DNA of 64,000 bases from contig OW818688.1 of the NCBI GenBank assembly GCA_942493265.1, forward strand, positions 3,720,001 through 3,784,000, read 5' to 3'. Shown here piece by piece: positions 35,297 to 45,300 of the stretch; the stretch's first letter is position 1, and every line of letters starts with the position of its first letter. The position numbers and the translations under genes were made by a program. The stretch comes from UBA12481 sp942493265. GTDB taxonomy: Bacteria > Bacteroidota > Bacteroidia > Bacteroidales > UBA12481. Below the pieces are notes generated by a model that had not been told where the DNA came from, made no database searches, and saw only the letters and a program-made list of their open reading frames with translations.

Positions 35297-36409
35297 TTAT
35301 TGCAACTCAAGAAAAACTAAGAGTGGATTCGAGTCATCTTCGATTTTAAACCCCTGTTTTATAATTTTCTCTTTCAATTTAGGGGTAAGCTCCCACGGAT
35401 TGGCGCAACTTATCAGTGCAGTTTGATTGAATCCAATTAAATTGAAATTGAAATCGTTGCTATCCAGTTTGAATTTTGAAGTCAGGAAGTGAGTTGGACC
35501 TGAAGCACTTCTATAATAGTAAAGGGAATTATGGTCCATCGAAAATCTAAAAAATATTCCAAGTTTGTTTTCGACGAATCCAGCGGTCCAATAAGCGAAT
35601 TTGGTATCTCTCAGTGCATTGGCCATATTCATGGGTGCCATGGGATCGTTTGGGATTTTATCGAAGGCATTTTTGGCGAATTTCCGGTCTCCAAACTCTA
35701 AAAGATACTTGGGATACACGCTTGTTTTCTGCAATGAATAGACGGTATCGGTCAGTGGATAAAAGAACAGGATTTCTCCCGAGTTGCAACTGAAGTTAAA
35801 TGGTTCTACTAAATGGAACATCCCAATTTCCCGTTTTTCAAAAAGAATCGGAGTATCTGTTCCAGCTTTGCTCAAATCCGCAACTCCAACTTTTTCACGG
35901 TCAATCGGAGTTTGATCATTATTATAAAGATAGGCCCACCCGTCATTGATCAGGAATTTTTCGTAGGCTTTCCCGATTTTAATGGTTTTAAGGTACTTTA
36001 AACTCATATCATACACTAATATAGTCTGATAGGATAATATATAAATCTTGTCACCGGTTGCATCAATATCATAGCAATATGTAAATTCCCCGGGGCCGGG
36101 ATGCGAAACGGCAGAGATTTTATTAAGATATCTACCATCCTTGCCGAAAACAAAAATTGTTTTCTGTGACTTATCCCAAACAAGAAAATGGTCGCTTGCG
36201 GCAACAACCTTTTCAATTCGCCTGATCAGACTGTTTTTACTGGTTTCCAAAGGGATGAAGTCAACATGAAAGGTCGTAAGAAGTTCAACCTCCTTGTCAA
36301 TATGGTTGCAATCAACAGTAATGGTTTTGATGGAATGCGATGGGCTCTGCGGGTAACCAACTGTAACTATTGTTGACCAGATCAATAGGGTAACAAGTAA
36401 TTTTCTCAT
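35297..36409 (-). CDS. 6-bladed beta-propeller protein (array copy 4)
   Basis: The protein has 370 residues and a signal peptide ending GYPQ. It has the group's pattern: a first strand FHVDFIPLETSKNSLIRRIEKV, then WDKSQKTIFVFGKDGRYLNKI, a HPGPGEFTY turn and IYILSYQTILVYDMSLKYLKTI. This is the last gene of four paralogues on the minus strand, spaced 17-30 bp apart and so likely one operon. The 6-bladed family is common in Bacteroidota exported proteins; function is unknown, and ligand or partner binding is likely. Confidence 0.85.
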   Translation of the reverse strand: MRKLLVTLLIWSTIVTVGYPQSPSHSIKTITVDCNHIDKEVELLTTFHVDFIPLETSKNSLIRRIEKVVAASDHFLVWDKSQKTIFVFGKDGRYLNKISAVSHPGPGEFTYCYDIDATGDKIYILSYQTILVYDMSLKYLKTIKIGKAYEKFLINDGWAYLYNNDQTPIDREKVGVADLSKAGTDTPILFEKREIGMFHLVEPFNFSCNSGEILFFYPLTDTVYSLQKTSVYPKYLLEFGDRKFAKNAFDKIPNDPMAPMNMANALRDTKFAYWTAGFVENKLGIFFRFSMDHNSLYYYRSASGPTHFLTSKFKLDSNDFNFNLIGFNQTALISCANPWELTPKLKEKIIKQGFKIEDDSNPLLVFLELQ

Positions 36410-36438
36410 TTTATTTCAGTTCAGTTCGATGGTTATAT

Positions 36439-37596
36439 TCAGAAATTATTAAACCGATAAAATACCAGCACCGGATTTCCATCAATAGCAACCTTCTCTG
36501 CTTCAATGAACCCCGGAACCTCTTTCCGGAGAGTGACCTTTTGGGCTTCTGTCAATTTACCGATTGCTTCGTTCCAGTTTAATCCAAGCATGGGGGTAAT
36601 AAACCAGGCTCCATCCGTCTGTTTGGGAGCTTGTATGGGTAAACCATTGAAAGTACCGATCGTATTTTTATTAGCTGCCAGAAACTTATGGTTTTTCGAC
36701 CGGTGATCCAATATCCAGGTACCCCTTTGCCTGTCTCCACTTTGGATGTTCGCGGCCAGGTGCTCATTAGTATTATTGAGCAAATTGTAACCTTGAACTT
36801 TGTCCTTTTCCTTCCCGGCATTAAAGAATTCATCTTTACTCATATATTTAGCCGAGTCCAGCCTGGCGCTTCCAAAATCCAGCGTCAATAATGTGGTAAC
36901 CCGATCCTCAAAAACTTCATAAATGCTGTAGTCGAAGGCTTTATGGTACAGAACTGAATTGGGTTTTGTTCCATCGGCAAAGCCGCAGCAGCAATCGGCC
37001 CAGATTTGTTCGGAAAACGGAAAGAAGGTTTTTTGGATTTCACCGGTCAATTTCAGAACAGCCAGCTCACATTTTTCCTGGTTCATCCCCATCCTACCAG
37101 CATGAATGGCAATATAATCCTTATTGATGAGTTTGATTTCCATTCCTCCTGATTCCAGACTGCTCTGCCGAAGAAAGTCACCTTTTGGTGTGTAAAAATT
37201 GATTTTACGATTTTGAAAATCATAGAGCAGAATCTCTTGTCTTACCTGATTAAATAGCACACTCCAGGCAGACTGGTATTCACCCGGACCTTTTCCGATT
37301 GTACCTAATGTCCTCAGGAATTTCCCTTTTAGATCAAAGCAGTGAGCCTGATAAGGATCCGTGTTCACGGTAACAATCATATCAGGGGTTATCACGATGT
37401 GGCCGATATAACCGATCAGGCAGCCGGGCTTGGTTTCCAATTGAATAACCCGGATTTCCCTGATGATTTTATCGAGATCGATGGTCCCGGTTGGCCACGA
37501 TTTAGTGTCGATTTTATAAACTTCCGGTGAATTCTGAGCATGAAGTCCTGGCAACAGGAAAACATGGAAAATAAAGATGGAGAGTAGTATTCTCAT
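36439..37596 (-). CDS. 6-bladed beta-propeller protein (array copy 3)
   Basis: The protein has 385 residues and a signal peptide ending LHAQ. Blade signatures are IREIRVIQLETKPGCLIGYIGHI, FDLKGKFLRTLGTIGKGPGEYQS and ILLYDFQNRKINFYTPKGDFL. It carries a Cys-rich ADCCCGF motif at about 203-209, absent from its neighbours. The C-terminal 50 residues (LTEAQKVTLRKEVPGF) differ in length from the other copies. It is 30 bp from each neighbour. Confidence 0.85.
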   Translation of the reverse strand: MRILLSIFIFHVFLLPGLHAQNSPEVYKIDTKSWPTGTIDLDKIIREIRVIQLETKPGCLIGYIGHIVITPDMIVTVNTDPYQAHCFDLKGKFLRTLGTIGKGPGEYQSAWSVLFNQVRQEILLYDFQNRKINFYTPKGDFLRQSSLESGGMEIKLINKDYIAIHAGRMGMNQEKCELAVLKLTGEIQKTFFPFSEQIWADCCCGFADGTKPNSVLYHKAFDYSIYEVFEDRVTTLLTLDFGSARLDSAKYMSKDEFFNAGKEKDKVQGYNLLNNTNEHLAANIQSGDRQRGTWILDHRSKNHKFLAANKNTIGTFNGLPIQAPKQTDGAWFITPMLGLNWNEAIGKLTEAQKVTLRKEVPGFIEAEKVAIDGNPVLVFYRFNNF

Positions 37597-37625
37597 GTTA
37601 GAGTTTAGTGGATTTATAAGAAGGT

Positions 37626-38846
37626 TTATTTAGCCCGCATCAATACAACAAGCTTCTGGTATCTGGCTTCCGGATCTTCCGTCCATTCGAGAAAGCGATC
37701 GCGAAGTTCAGGGAATTTGACTTCTTTTTTCCGAATGCATTCCAAATCATAATAATTGGAAAAAGTCTCCAGGTCGATCAGGCCTGTAAAGCGGTCCGTC
37801 GCTCTAGAGTAGTCCCGCAGCCAGATCCTTCCGGCTCCATACAGGTCATTTTCAAATCCATGCCGACCGGCATTTCCGGTTGAATCACAGTTTGATTTCT
37901 GAACGACCTCGAATATTTCCTGGGTTTTCTGGTTGTAGAGTGCTGTAAACCATTCATTGCTTCTCTTACCAAATATGTGAAAATAGTGTCCGGCATCCAT
38001 CACGGTTACAATCGAGTTTTCGGCGTACAGGTTCGGATTGAAATTGGTCGTGACAAATTCGTGATTTGGCCCCCCTTTGGAGAACCCGATCACGTGGGTG
38101 GGTATGGCCAACCCTTCAGGGGTAATGGTGTACAGGGTATCCAGATACGGCTCCCAAAAGGTCATTCTTCCCGGATGAGCTGTGAGTACAGCATGCGGCT
38201 CAACATTGATCACCAGGTTTTCATCATTTGCACGGGGCAGGATATTTCTAACCTGTTTTAAGTTTCGGTCAAAAACCGGGAGGGAAGCAAAACCGTCCAT
38301 CGGTGCATAGGGCCGGTTGCAAACCAGCGCAAATTCATTATCATTTATAAACTGCATGCTGGTGATATATCTTGCCGGGGTTAATTCCTTGATGCTGATC
38401 TCATTAATAAACTGCCCCTCAATTGAATACCTGACCAGTTTTCCCAGACTGACATCATGAAAGAAGATGAACTCCTCACCAGGATCCATGGTGGCCTGGC
38501 GGGGCTCGATCAATTCGCCGGGGCCTTCCCCTTTCGTTCCGATTGTCCGGATGAATTTACCCTGCCGGTCGAACAAAACCACCTGTGCCCGATCCCCATC
38601 ATCAACCATCACGTATTTTTTTCCAACCACATAACAGTAGGCATATCTGAACCAGGCATCTTTTGTTGATTCCAGTGGAATAAATTCAACATCCCGAATG
38701 AATTCACTGGCTTTGACATTCTTTTGGTCAGCGAATGCCTTAAATACATCTATTTTGATGATCTCCTCTGTTGTTTTTTGTTTTGGTCCTGAACAGGAGA
38801 TAACGATTAAGCTCAGCAGCAGGGTTAATGGAAGATTGGGTTTCAT
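37626..38846 (-). CDS. 6-bladed beta-propeller lipoprotein (array copy 2)
   Basis: The protein has 406 residues. Unlike the others, the signal peptide ends at VISCSGPKQ, a lipoprotein site, so this copy is anchored. Blades include IRDVEFIPLESTKDAWFRYAYC, FDRQGKFIRTIGTKGEGPGELIEP, and FFHDVSLGKLVRYSIEGQFI. The G-x-x-G-x-G-P-G-E turn shared across the array is the most conserved element. Confidence 0.87.
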   Translation of the reverse strand: MKPNLPLTLLLSLIVISCSGPKQKTTEEIIKIDVFKAFADQKNVKASEFIRDVEFIPLESTKDAWFRYAYCYVVGKKYVMVDDGDRAQVVLFDRQGKFIRTIGTKGEGPGELIEPRQATMDPGEEFIFFHDVSLGKLVRYSIEGQFINEISIKELTPARYITSMQFINDNEFALVCNRPYAPMDGFASLPVFDRNLKQVRNILPRANDENLVINVEPHAVLTAHPGRMTFWEPYLDTLYTITPEGLAIPTHVIGFSKGGPNHEFVTTNFNPNLYAENSIVTVMDAGHYFHIFGKRSNEWFTALYNQKTQEIFEVVQKSNCDSTGNAGRHGFENDLYGAGRIWLRDYSRATDRFTGLIDLETFSNYYDLECIRKKEVKFPELRDRFLEWTEDPEARYQKLVVLMRAK

Positions 38847-38863
38847 CTTTGAGATATTTATAC

Positions 38864-40021
38864 TTAATAGTCCTTAAGTTTTGTTTTGATTATCACCGGG
38901 TTACTATCCTCTTTCAGGCCTTTAACCACATCCAGGTATTTCTGGCCCGGATTCGTAATCCAGCCTTCCTTTTGAGCGGAGATCAGATAAAAAGCCTCAA
39001 GACCGGTATAAATAATCCCGTTTAAATAATTCTTCTCGAACCGGAAAGGAAATCCACCGTCAATATCATTCGGAATCCCCAATTCACCCGGCTGCGTAAT
39101 AGTCATCTTACCGGTGGCTGTATTGCAAATTGCGACATAATATTTATCCTGGTACTGGAATTCCACACAAAACAACTTATTACCAACAGGTTGCAATGAA
39201 AGACTTGAAATAAAGCTGCTTCTCTCCGCCTTGGTTGCACTTTTATAATAGAATTCATCAGGCAACATTTTACCATTGGTTTTGATAATGGCAAAGGGCT
39301 TAATTTCATTGCCCTCAAAAGCATAAACGGTATCGGACCGGGCCGGCATGAAAAGGTCTTTATCTCCCATCCTGCAATAGGAAGCAGGCTGGTACAGTGA
39401 AGGTACCTGAACTCTCCCACCCGATGGGACTGTCAAAAAGGGATTAACGATACCCTCGCTATTGAACAGAAAATGCCTGCCGAATACCGAACCCATCGGG
39501 CCCGGTAGGAAGAGGACTCCCAGGTAGGTACCATCCTGTGCCCTGAACAATTCTTGTGCCGGATGAGGAACCTTAAAACTCCTTAAATGCTTTCCTTTCA
39601 GCGAGTAGAATATCAGGTTTGCTTGAGTGGTATTATAAACAATAACCTCCTGAGCGTTTTCATCCCAAAAAACGGTATTAATGGCCCCATACTCCCCGGG
39701 GCCCTTGCCAATATTGCCTATATCATTGATATACTTTCCTTTCTGATCAAAAACCTTTAGCTTATTGTCCCGGGTGGCGACAATCAGGAGATTCCCTGCC
39801 GGCAGAATGATATTGATTCCGGATAACAGGGATTTCGGAGTCAGCTCCAATGGAAGATAAGAAATTTCAGTTGCCAGGTCGCTCAGCTTAAGTTCAGTTG
39901 TTTGCCCGAGGTTTTTACCCAGTTCAAAAATGGGGATCGGTTTCTGAGCATTTAATTCAGGCATACCGTAAGCCAGCAGCACAACCGTAGTCGCTGCAAT
40001 AAGATGGTTAATGGATTTCAT
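38864..40021 (-). CDS. 6-bladed beta-propeller protein (array copy 1)
   Basis: From the ATG at 40021 the protein has 385 residues; the ORF reaches back to 40111, but the downstream Met begins a signal peptide (HLIAATTVVLLAYGMPELNAQ). Blades: LATEISYLPLELTPKSLLSGI, FDQKGKYINDIGNIGKGPGEY, VIVYNTTQANLIFYSLKGKHLRSF. It is the first gene of the array, divergent from a T9SS cargo gene. Confidence 0.86.
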   Translation of the reverse strand: MKSINHLIAATTVVLLAYGMPELNAQKPIPIFELGKNLGQTTELKLSDLATEISYLPLELTPKSLLSGINIILPAGNLLIVATRDNKLKVFDQKGKYINDIGNIGKGPGEYGAINTVFWDENAQEVIVYNTTQANLIFYSLKGKHLRSFKVPHPAQELFRAQDGTYLGVLFLPGPMGSVFGRHFLFNSEGIVNPFLTVPSGGRVQVPSLYQPASYCRMGDKDLFMPARSDTVYAFEGNEIKPFAIIKTNGKMLPDEFYYKSATKAERSSFISSLSLQPVGNKLFCVEFQYQDKYYVAICNTATGKMTITQPGELGIPNDIDGGFPFRFEKNYLNGIIYTGLEAFYLISAQKEGWITNPGQKYLDVVKGLKEDSNPVIIKTKLKDY

Positions 40022-40183
40022 GTATGGTTGATAATGGTGAGGGTTCTTTAATGCTATAAATTTACTGAAAATTTTATCTTCCCCTGATCCAGATGTTGAT
40101 TGCCAATTCACAGAGCGGATATGCTTTCGGTAACGGACTCTGGTTCAGAGTGTCGTGTGGATATTCGTTTTAAAGGTTTTTTA

Positions 40184-40215
40184 TTTGTCTATATTCCAGT
40201 TTTTTAATACTTTAG
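40184..40215 (+). promoter_or_regulatory. Near-consensus promoter of the gene at 40229
   Basis: TTTG (40184-40187), 20 bp, then TACTTTAG (40208-40215), which has one mismatch in the -7 element. It lies 13 bp before the ATG. Confidence 0.55.
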
Positions 40216-40228
40216 GGAAAAATCGAAG

Positions 40229-41602
40229 ATGAGACCTGCTTTTGTCATTCCCCTGATGTTATGCAGTTTTCTGACAGCCAAGGCGCAGGAGAACGGTGTC
40301 AAGGCTTCAAGTATGTTCCGGTTCATTCGTACGGAACAAGTTACACCGGATGCCAATTTTCTAATAGGGGGTTTTCTTAAGGTTGGTTATGTTCCGTTTA
40401 CCGGCAACCTGGTTTTGAATTTCGGAACCCGGTTTACTCAGCCTTTTGAGGGATCATTCCAGGGACATGCGTTCAAGGAATATGATCTGGATATGCATCC
40501 TACCGGAAGATCAGGTGCGCTAAACGATGAAATAGGCGACAGCGGCGGTCTTCTAATTGACAATGCTTATTTCGATGTAAGTCAGCACCGGGAGGGTGAT
40601 ACTGCAGGCTGGAGAATAATTAAATATGACGCGGTTACCTGGACGAAAACAAAAGACATTTTTTTCCCGCTTGATATGCCCCGTGAAAATGACGGAGACC
40701 AGATGGTCGCTTTTATCAATGGACAGATTGATATTAGCTCGCAATACACCTCCTATGGGGGTCCCCCGCCTCCCGATCTGGGAGGGGACTCCCACCATCA
40801 GTTTTTTTCCCTTGACCTCGAATTCAGGAACAGACGGATACTCTCCGAGGTTCCGCATATCAACGGGGCATCCATGATTTTCGTTGACGGATTCTTTTAT
40901 TTCATTACGGCCTCAGCTTTCTCAGGTGACCTGATCATGATGAAATACGATGCCGATTGGCATTATATGGGAATGAAGGAATTGATACAACAGGCCCATT
41001 GGTCAATGGGAGTCGCTTTTAATGGAGAACTCTTTTTTGTTTCCTATCTGGATACCCGCCAGAATACACCGCCCGGATTCTTCCCATATTACCCCAATGT
41101 GCATCTGGCGGCTTTTAACCGTGACTGGGATCTCGTGGAGGACCTGGCCGTTACGGATTATAGTCCCCAAGATTCGCTTTTTACCGGCAGGCCGTCGCTG
41201 CTTTTGCATGGGAACCGGTTGTATGTATCGTACGATGTGGTTCCGCTTCCAGAAGACCTGACCAAAATAGAAGGGTTTGTAAGCATGTATGAGATCATGC
41301 CGGTAAGCTCAAACGATCAAGATTACAGGTTGCCACCGGATTGCTGCCTGTTGGACCAGAATTTTCCGAACCCTGTGATTAATTCGACTCAAATCAGCTT
41401 TACTATCGCAGAAAGACAACAGGTTACTCTAAAACTTTATGACCTTTCAGGACGTGAGATTGCATGCTGGCTGAATCAGGTCAAATTGCAGGGCAGACAT
41501 TCCGTGAAGGTGGATTTAACAGACCTGCCGCGGGGATTCTATTTCTACACCATGCAGGCAGGCAGTTTTATAGCCAGCAGAAAGCTGGTGGTGTTAGATT
41601 GA
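40229..41602 (+). CDS. T9SS-sorted exported protein, unknown function
   Basis: The protein has 457 residues. The signal peptide ends at TAKAQ (16-20). The central part is beta-rich with propeller-like strands (GASMIFVDGFFYFITASAF, SMGVAFNGELFFVSYLD, PSLLLHGNRLYVSYDV), each about 45 residues apart. The last 85 residues start with DQNFPNPVINSTQISFTI and end FIASRKLVVLD, a type A T9SS sorting domain. It is divergent from the propeller array, whose proteins have the same general fold, so a joint surface function is possible. Confidence 0.8.
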   Translation: MRPAFVIPLMLCSFLTAKAQENGVKASSMFRFIRTEQVTPDANFLIGGFLKVGYVPFTGNLVLNFGTRFTQPFEGSFQGHAFKEYDLDMHPTGRSGALNDEIGDSGGLLIDNAYFDVSQHREGDTAGWRIIKYDAVTWTKTKDIFFPLDMPRENDGDQMVAFINGQIDISSQYTSYGGPPPPDLGGDSHHQFFSLDLEFRNRRILSEVPHINGASMIFVDGFFYFITASAFSGDLIMMKYDADWHYMGMKELIQQAHWSMGVAFNGELFFVSYLDTRQNTPPGFFPYYPNVHLAAFNRDWDLVEDLAVTDYSPQDSLFTGRPSLLLHGNRLYVSYDVVPLPEDLTKIEGFVSMYEIMPVSSNDQDYRLPPDCCLLDQNFPNPVINSTQISFTIAERQQVTLKLYDLSGREIACWLNQVKLQGRHSVKVDLTDLPRGFYFYTMQAGSFIASRKLVVLD

Positions 41603-41611
41603 AATGAGTAA

Positions 41612-42112
41612 TTAAAAGTTAAAAACAAAGAAAATGGAGTATTTCCGATCCATTGCCAAGGCTTCACCCCTTTTATATAAGTAAGCGTCCAATACTGCAT
41701 GGATACCAAAATTTGGTGTCAAGGAATAGCCAGTACCCACCAGAACTTTCGGTTTAAAGTATGGATCAATTTCGGACATCTCCCCATCATTGCCAAAAGC
41801 GTATAATCCACCAATTCCGGTAAAAACCTGGACCTTTTTGTTCACAATATTATATCTAAGGTAAGGGTCCAGATAACACATATTTAAAGTTCTTTCAGCG
41901 AGGAATGCTAACGCCATGGACCCTGTGGTACCGGCACTAAAGCGATCAGTGAAGTAATAGCCACCAATCAGGTTGCAATATAGTGTGCTGCTTCTGCCGG
42001 AATAGTCTTCCAGACTGAGGTTCCCACCCAAAAGAATATCCCCTTTGCTGTTTTGGGAGAATGCACAATTCGAAATAATGAAAAAGGCAAATACTACAAT
42101 TAATTTTTTCAT
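41612..42112 (-). CDS. Small outer-membrane beta-barrel-like protein
   Basis: The protein has 166 residues and a signal peptide ending AFSQ. Alternating strands with aromatic belts (GDILLGGNLSLEDYSG, CNLIGGYYFTDRFSAGTTGS, PYLRYNIVNKKVQVFTGIGGLYAFG) end in FFVFNF, with a terminal Phe as in outer-membrane proteins. It resembles the OmpA/OmpW-like eight-stranded group. No channel or enzyme role can be assigned. It is convergent with the T9SS gene, 9 bp away. Confidence 0.78.
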   Translation of the reverse strand: MKKLIVVFAFFIISNCAFSQNSKGDILLGGNLSLEDYSGRSSTLYCNLIGGYYFTDRFSAGTTGSMALAFLAERTLNMCYLDPYLRYNIVNKKVQVFTGIGGLYAFGNDGEMSEIDPYFKPKVLVGTGYSLTPNFGIHAVLDAYLYKRGEALAMDRKYSIFFVFNF

Positions 42113-42364
42113 ATGAGTTTATAAATGGTTTTCTGTACCATGGTCCTTTTGTCAAATTACTCCGGGGGAGAGAGTAATTAATTTTAGCTTGTCATAAAAG
42201 TAGTCAAATGAAACTGAATCTTCAACTGTGGATCGGATTCCAAAACGATGGTCGAAATCTGACAAAAAAACTATGTGACCTATTGTGTCTATTGTGGTTC
42301 CATATTCTTATCTTTATTAACCCTAAATTTACCAATCAAGTTTTTGAACAAAGATGTAATCACT

Positions 42365-45300
42365 ATGAAAAGGTTTCTTGTTTCAGCAAGTTTCCTTTGT
42401 CTTTTCACCCAAATCGGATTACCCCAGAAGAATAAGGAAGTTCTTGTTAGCCGGCAGGCACTTTCAGACAATATTAAGGGTTTGGCAGCGGGATGTACCC
42501 CTGGCAAAACCGTCACCGAGTTATCCCTCAACAATGTACGTACCTGGGCCCGCATGGATGGTGTTTTATGGTCTGCACCCACGGAAAGCATGCCCGGTTA
42601 TGAAGTCCCGAAAAACTCGGGGAAATCATCCCTTTATTCCGGCGGTATCTGGATCGGCGGTGCCGACATAAACGGACAGCTTAAGTTGTGCGCCAGTAAG
42701 TATGCCGGTGTCAGTAATTACTGGCCGGGACCGCTGAAAGCGGACGATCCGGGACGGGGCACAACCGAAGCGGAGGTTTGCTACCGGTACGACAGGCATT
42801 TTCCCATTTCGCGGTTCGATGTGGCTGCTTTCCGGAAGTGGTACACTACCCCATTGGATAAACGGGAAAAGGATTTTATAGGTTATTCGGTTCCGCAAAC
42901 CATTCTGGATTGGCCGGCCCACGGCGATGCAGCTGCCGGGTATGATTATAATCTGGCCCCTTACTGGGACAATAATAATGACGGTTTATATGTTCCGGAG
43001 GATGGCGACTATCCCTTTTATGACCTCGACGGTGTCCTCCCCTGCGGCTCTTCACGGGAATCAAGGGTTCCAAGGCTATATGGGGATGCCACCATCTGGT
43101 GGGTAAGTAACGACCGGGGTAATATTCATCAATTCCCTTACGGTGAAGCCATTGGCATGGAAATCCGTTCTCAGGCATTCCAATATTCTGCCAATGATGC
43201 CGTTAACGATATGAGCTTTTACAACTTCACCCTGATCAACCGGTCGACCTACACCCTCTACGATACCTATGTCGGGATATATGCCGACGGGGATATCGGA
43301 AATTTTATGGATGATTTTGCCGGATGTGACGTTTCAAAAGGGATCGGGTATTTTTATAATGGCGATGCAATTGACGGGGACGGGAAACCCAATGAATATG
43401 GCAATAATCCGCCCGCTATCGGTTTTGACTTCCTTGAGGGCCCGTATCAGGACCCGAATGGCCAGGATGATTGCACCAGCTATGATGATCAGAACAACCT
43501 GATTTGTAATGATTGTACCCTGAACGGGAGCATTAACGGACTGAACTTCAACGATGGAATTGCCGACAATGAGCGTTGGGGGATGACTGGATTTTTCAAT
43601 CTCAATTATTCCACCGGATGTGTCGGTTGTGATGACTCCTCAATACCCTTATTTTATTACCGTTACCTGACGGGCTATTGGCGAGATGACCAGCACATGC
43701 GTTATGGTGGAAATGGCCATCCGAATACCGGCGGTACCGGTCCGGATTGCAGTTTTGGATTTCCAGGAGATTCTGACCCCTGCGGATGGGGACAGGGCGG
43801 AGTGGTGATGCCTCCCTGGACGGAGGAGACGGCAGGTAATGAGCCCGGCGACAGGAGAATGATCCAGTCGTCAGGACCATTCAAAATGGAACCAGGCGCC
43901 GTCAATGATATGACTATCGGAGTGGTATGGGCCCGTTCTTATGACGGCGGACTGATGGCATCGGTGAATAAAATGGTGCTTGCCGATGAAAAAGCCCAGC
44001 GCTTGTTTGAAAATTGCTTCCAGGTGGTCGACGGTCCGGATGCCCCGGAACTCAACATTGTGGAACAGGACCAGAAACTGATCTTCCACATCTGGAACAA
44101 GCCTTCCTCCAACAATTATCTCGAAAAATACCGTGAACGCGACCCGTTTATTATCTGTCCGGCCAGCACTCCGGATTGCGACGCTTTCTATTCTTTCGAG
44201 GGATATCAGGTGTGGCAGATAAGGGATGGTGAAGTGCCTGTTTCGGAGGTAACTGTGCACAATGAACTTATCGCGCGGGAGGTTTTCCAGACAGATATTC
44301 GTAACGGAGCCGGCAGACTGATCAACTTTTACTGGGATCCGGTTACAGAATCCAGTCAATCCGTGATTGAGGTTTCCGGCAGCGACCAGGGCATCCAACA
44401 TTCTTTTGAGGTTACCAAGGATGCCTTTGCCGACAGAGGTAATCCGCTGGTCAATTACAAGAAATACCACTTTGTGGCGATAGCCTATGCATATAACAAC
44501 TACCTGCAATACGGTCAAAGCAATATGGAATCGCTTGAAGGACAAAAACTTCAATACCTGGCGGGTCGAAAGGGTGCCGATGGTCCGGTTAAAATCTTTG
44601 AAGCGACTCCACATAAGATTGAACCCGAAGGCTTGAGGCTTGTAGGCCTGCCAGGTGAGTTTTCGCAACCGATTGTTACACAGATAGAAGGCTTCGGCAG
44701 CGGACGGAATAATATCGACATCAGCCAGGCCGCGCTTGATGAGATCATGAAAGGCGCACCCTGGAAAGCCGGAAAACTTGAGTTTGAGCCCGGACGGGGG
44801 CCGATTAATGTATCGGTGGTTGACCCCATGAATGTTCAGGCTAACCTGTACACCCTTAAGTTTGACTCGGTTAACTCTTTTATTTCATCGGGCTATATGA
44901 ACGGAAAGTTGATAAATGCTAACTGGTTCATGGTTAGCTCCCAGGGAGATACTGTATTCTCCGAAAGCTGGATCGCTGCTGAATATGAGCAACTGATCCC
45001 CCAATGGGGCCTGTCGGTAAGCATTAACCAGGTAGCCGTTCCATTCCAGGCGGGGGCAATCGGCAATGGGTTTATCGATGCCACTATTACTCTCTATGAT
45101 CCGGGGAATAAGTGGTTGAGTTTCATTGCCGACGAGGATCGTGGCGTACCCCGCAACTGGATTCGCAGCGGCTATAACGATGGTGACAGTGAGGATAAAA
45201 ACTCCGTTTATGAGAAAATTCTCGGTGGCACCTGGACTCCCTTCCGCATAGCCAGTTCCGCATTGCACGGTCCCGCCTATGAGCCGGCCAGGTTCACTAT

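Noticed and set aside
43871..44668. 265-codon ORF on the minus strand
   Set aside because: It is antisense to the large T9SS-type protein. A second one at 45371-46186 is rejected for the same reason.
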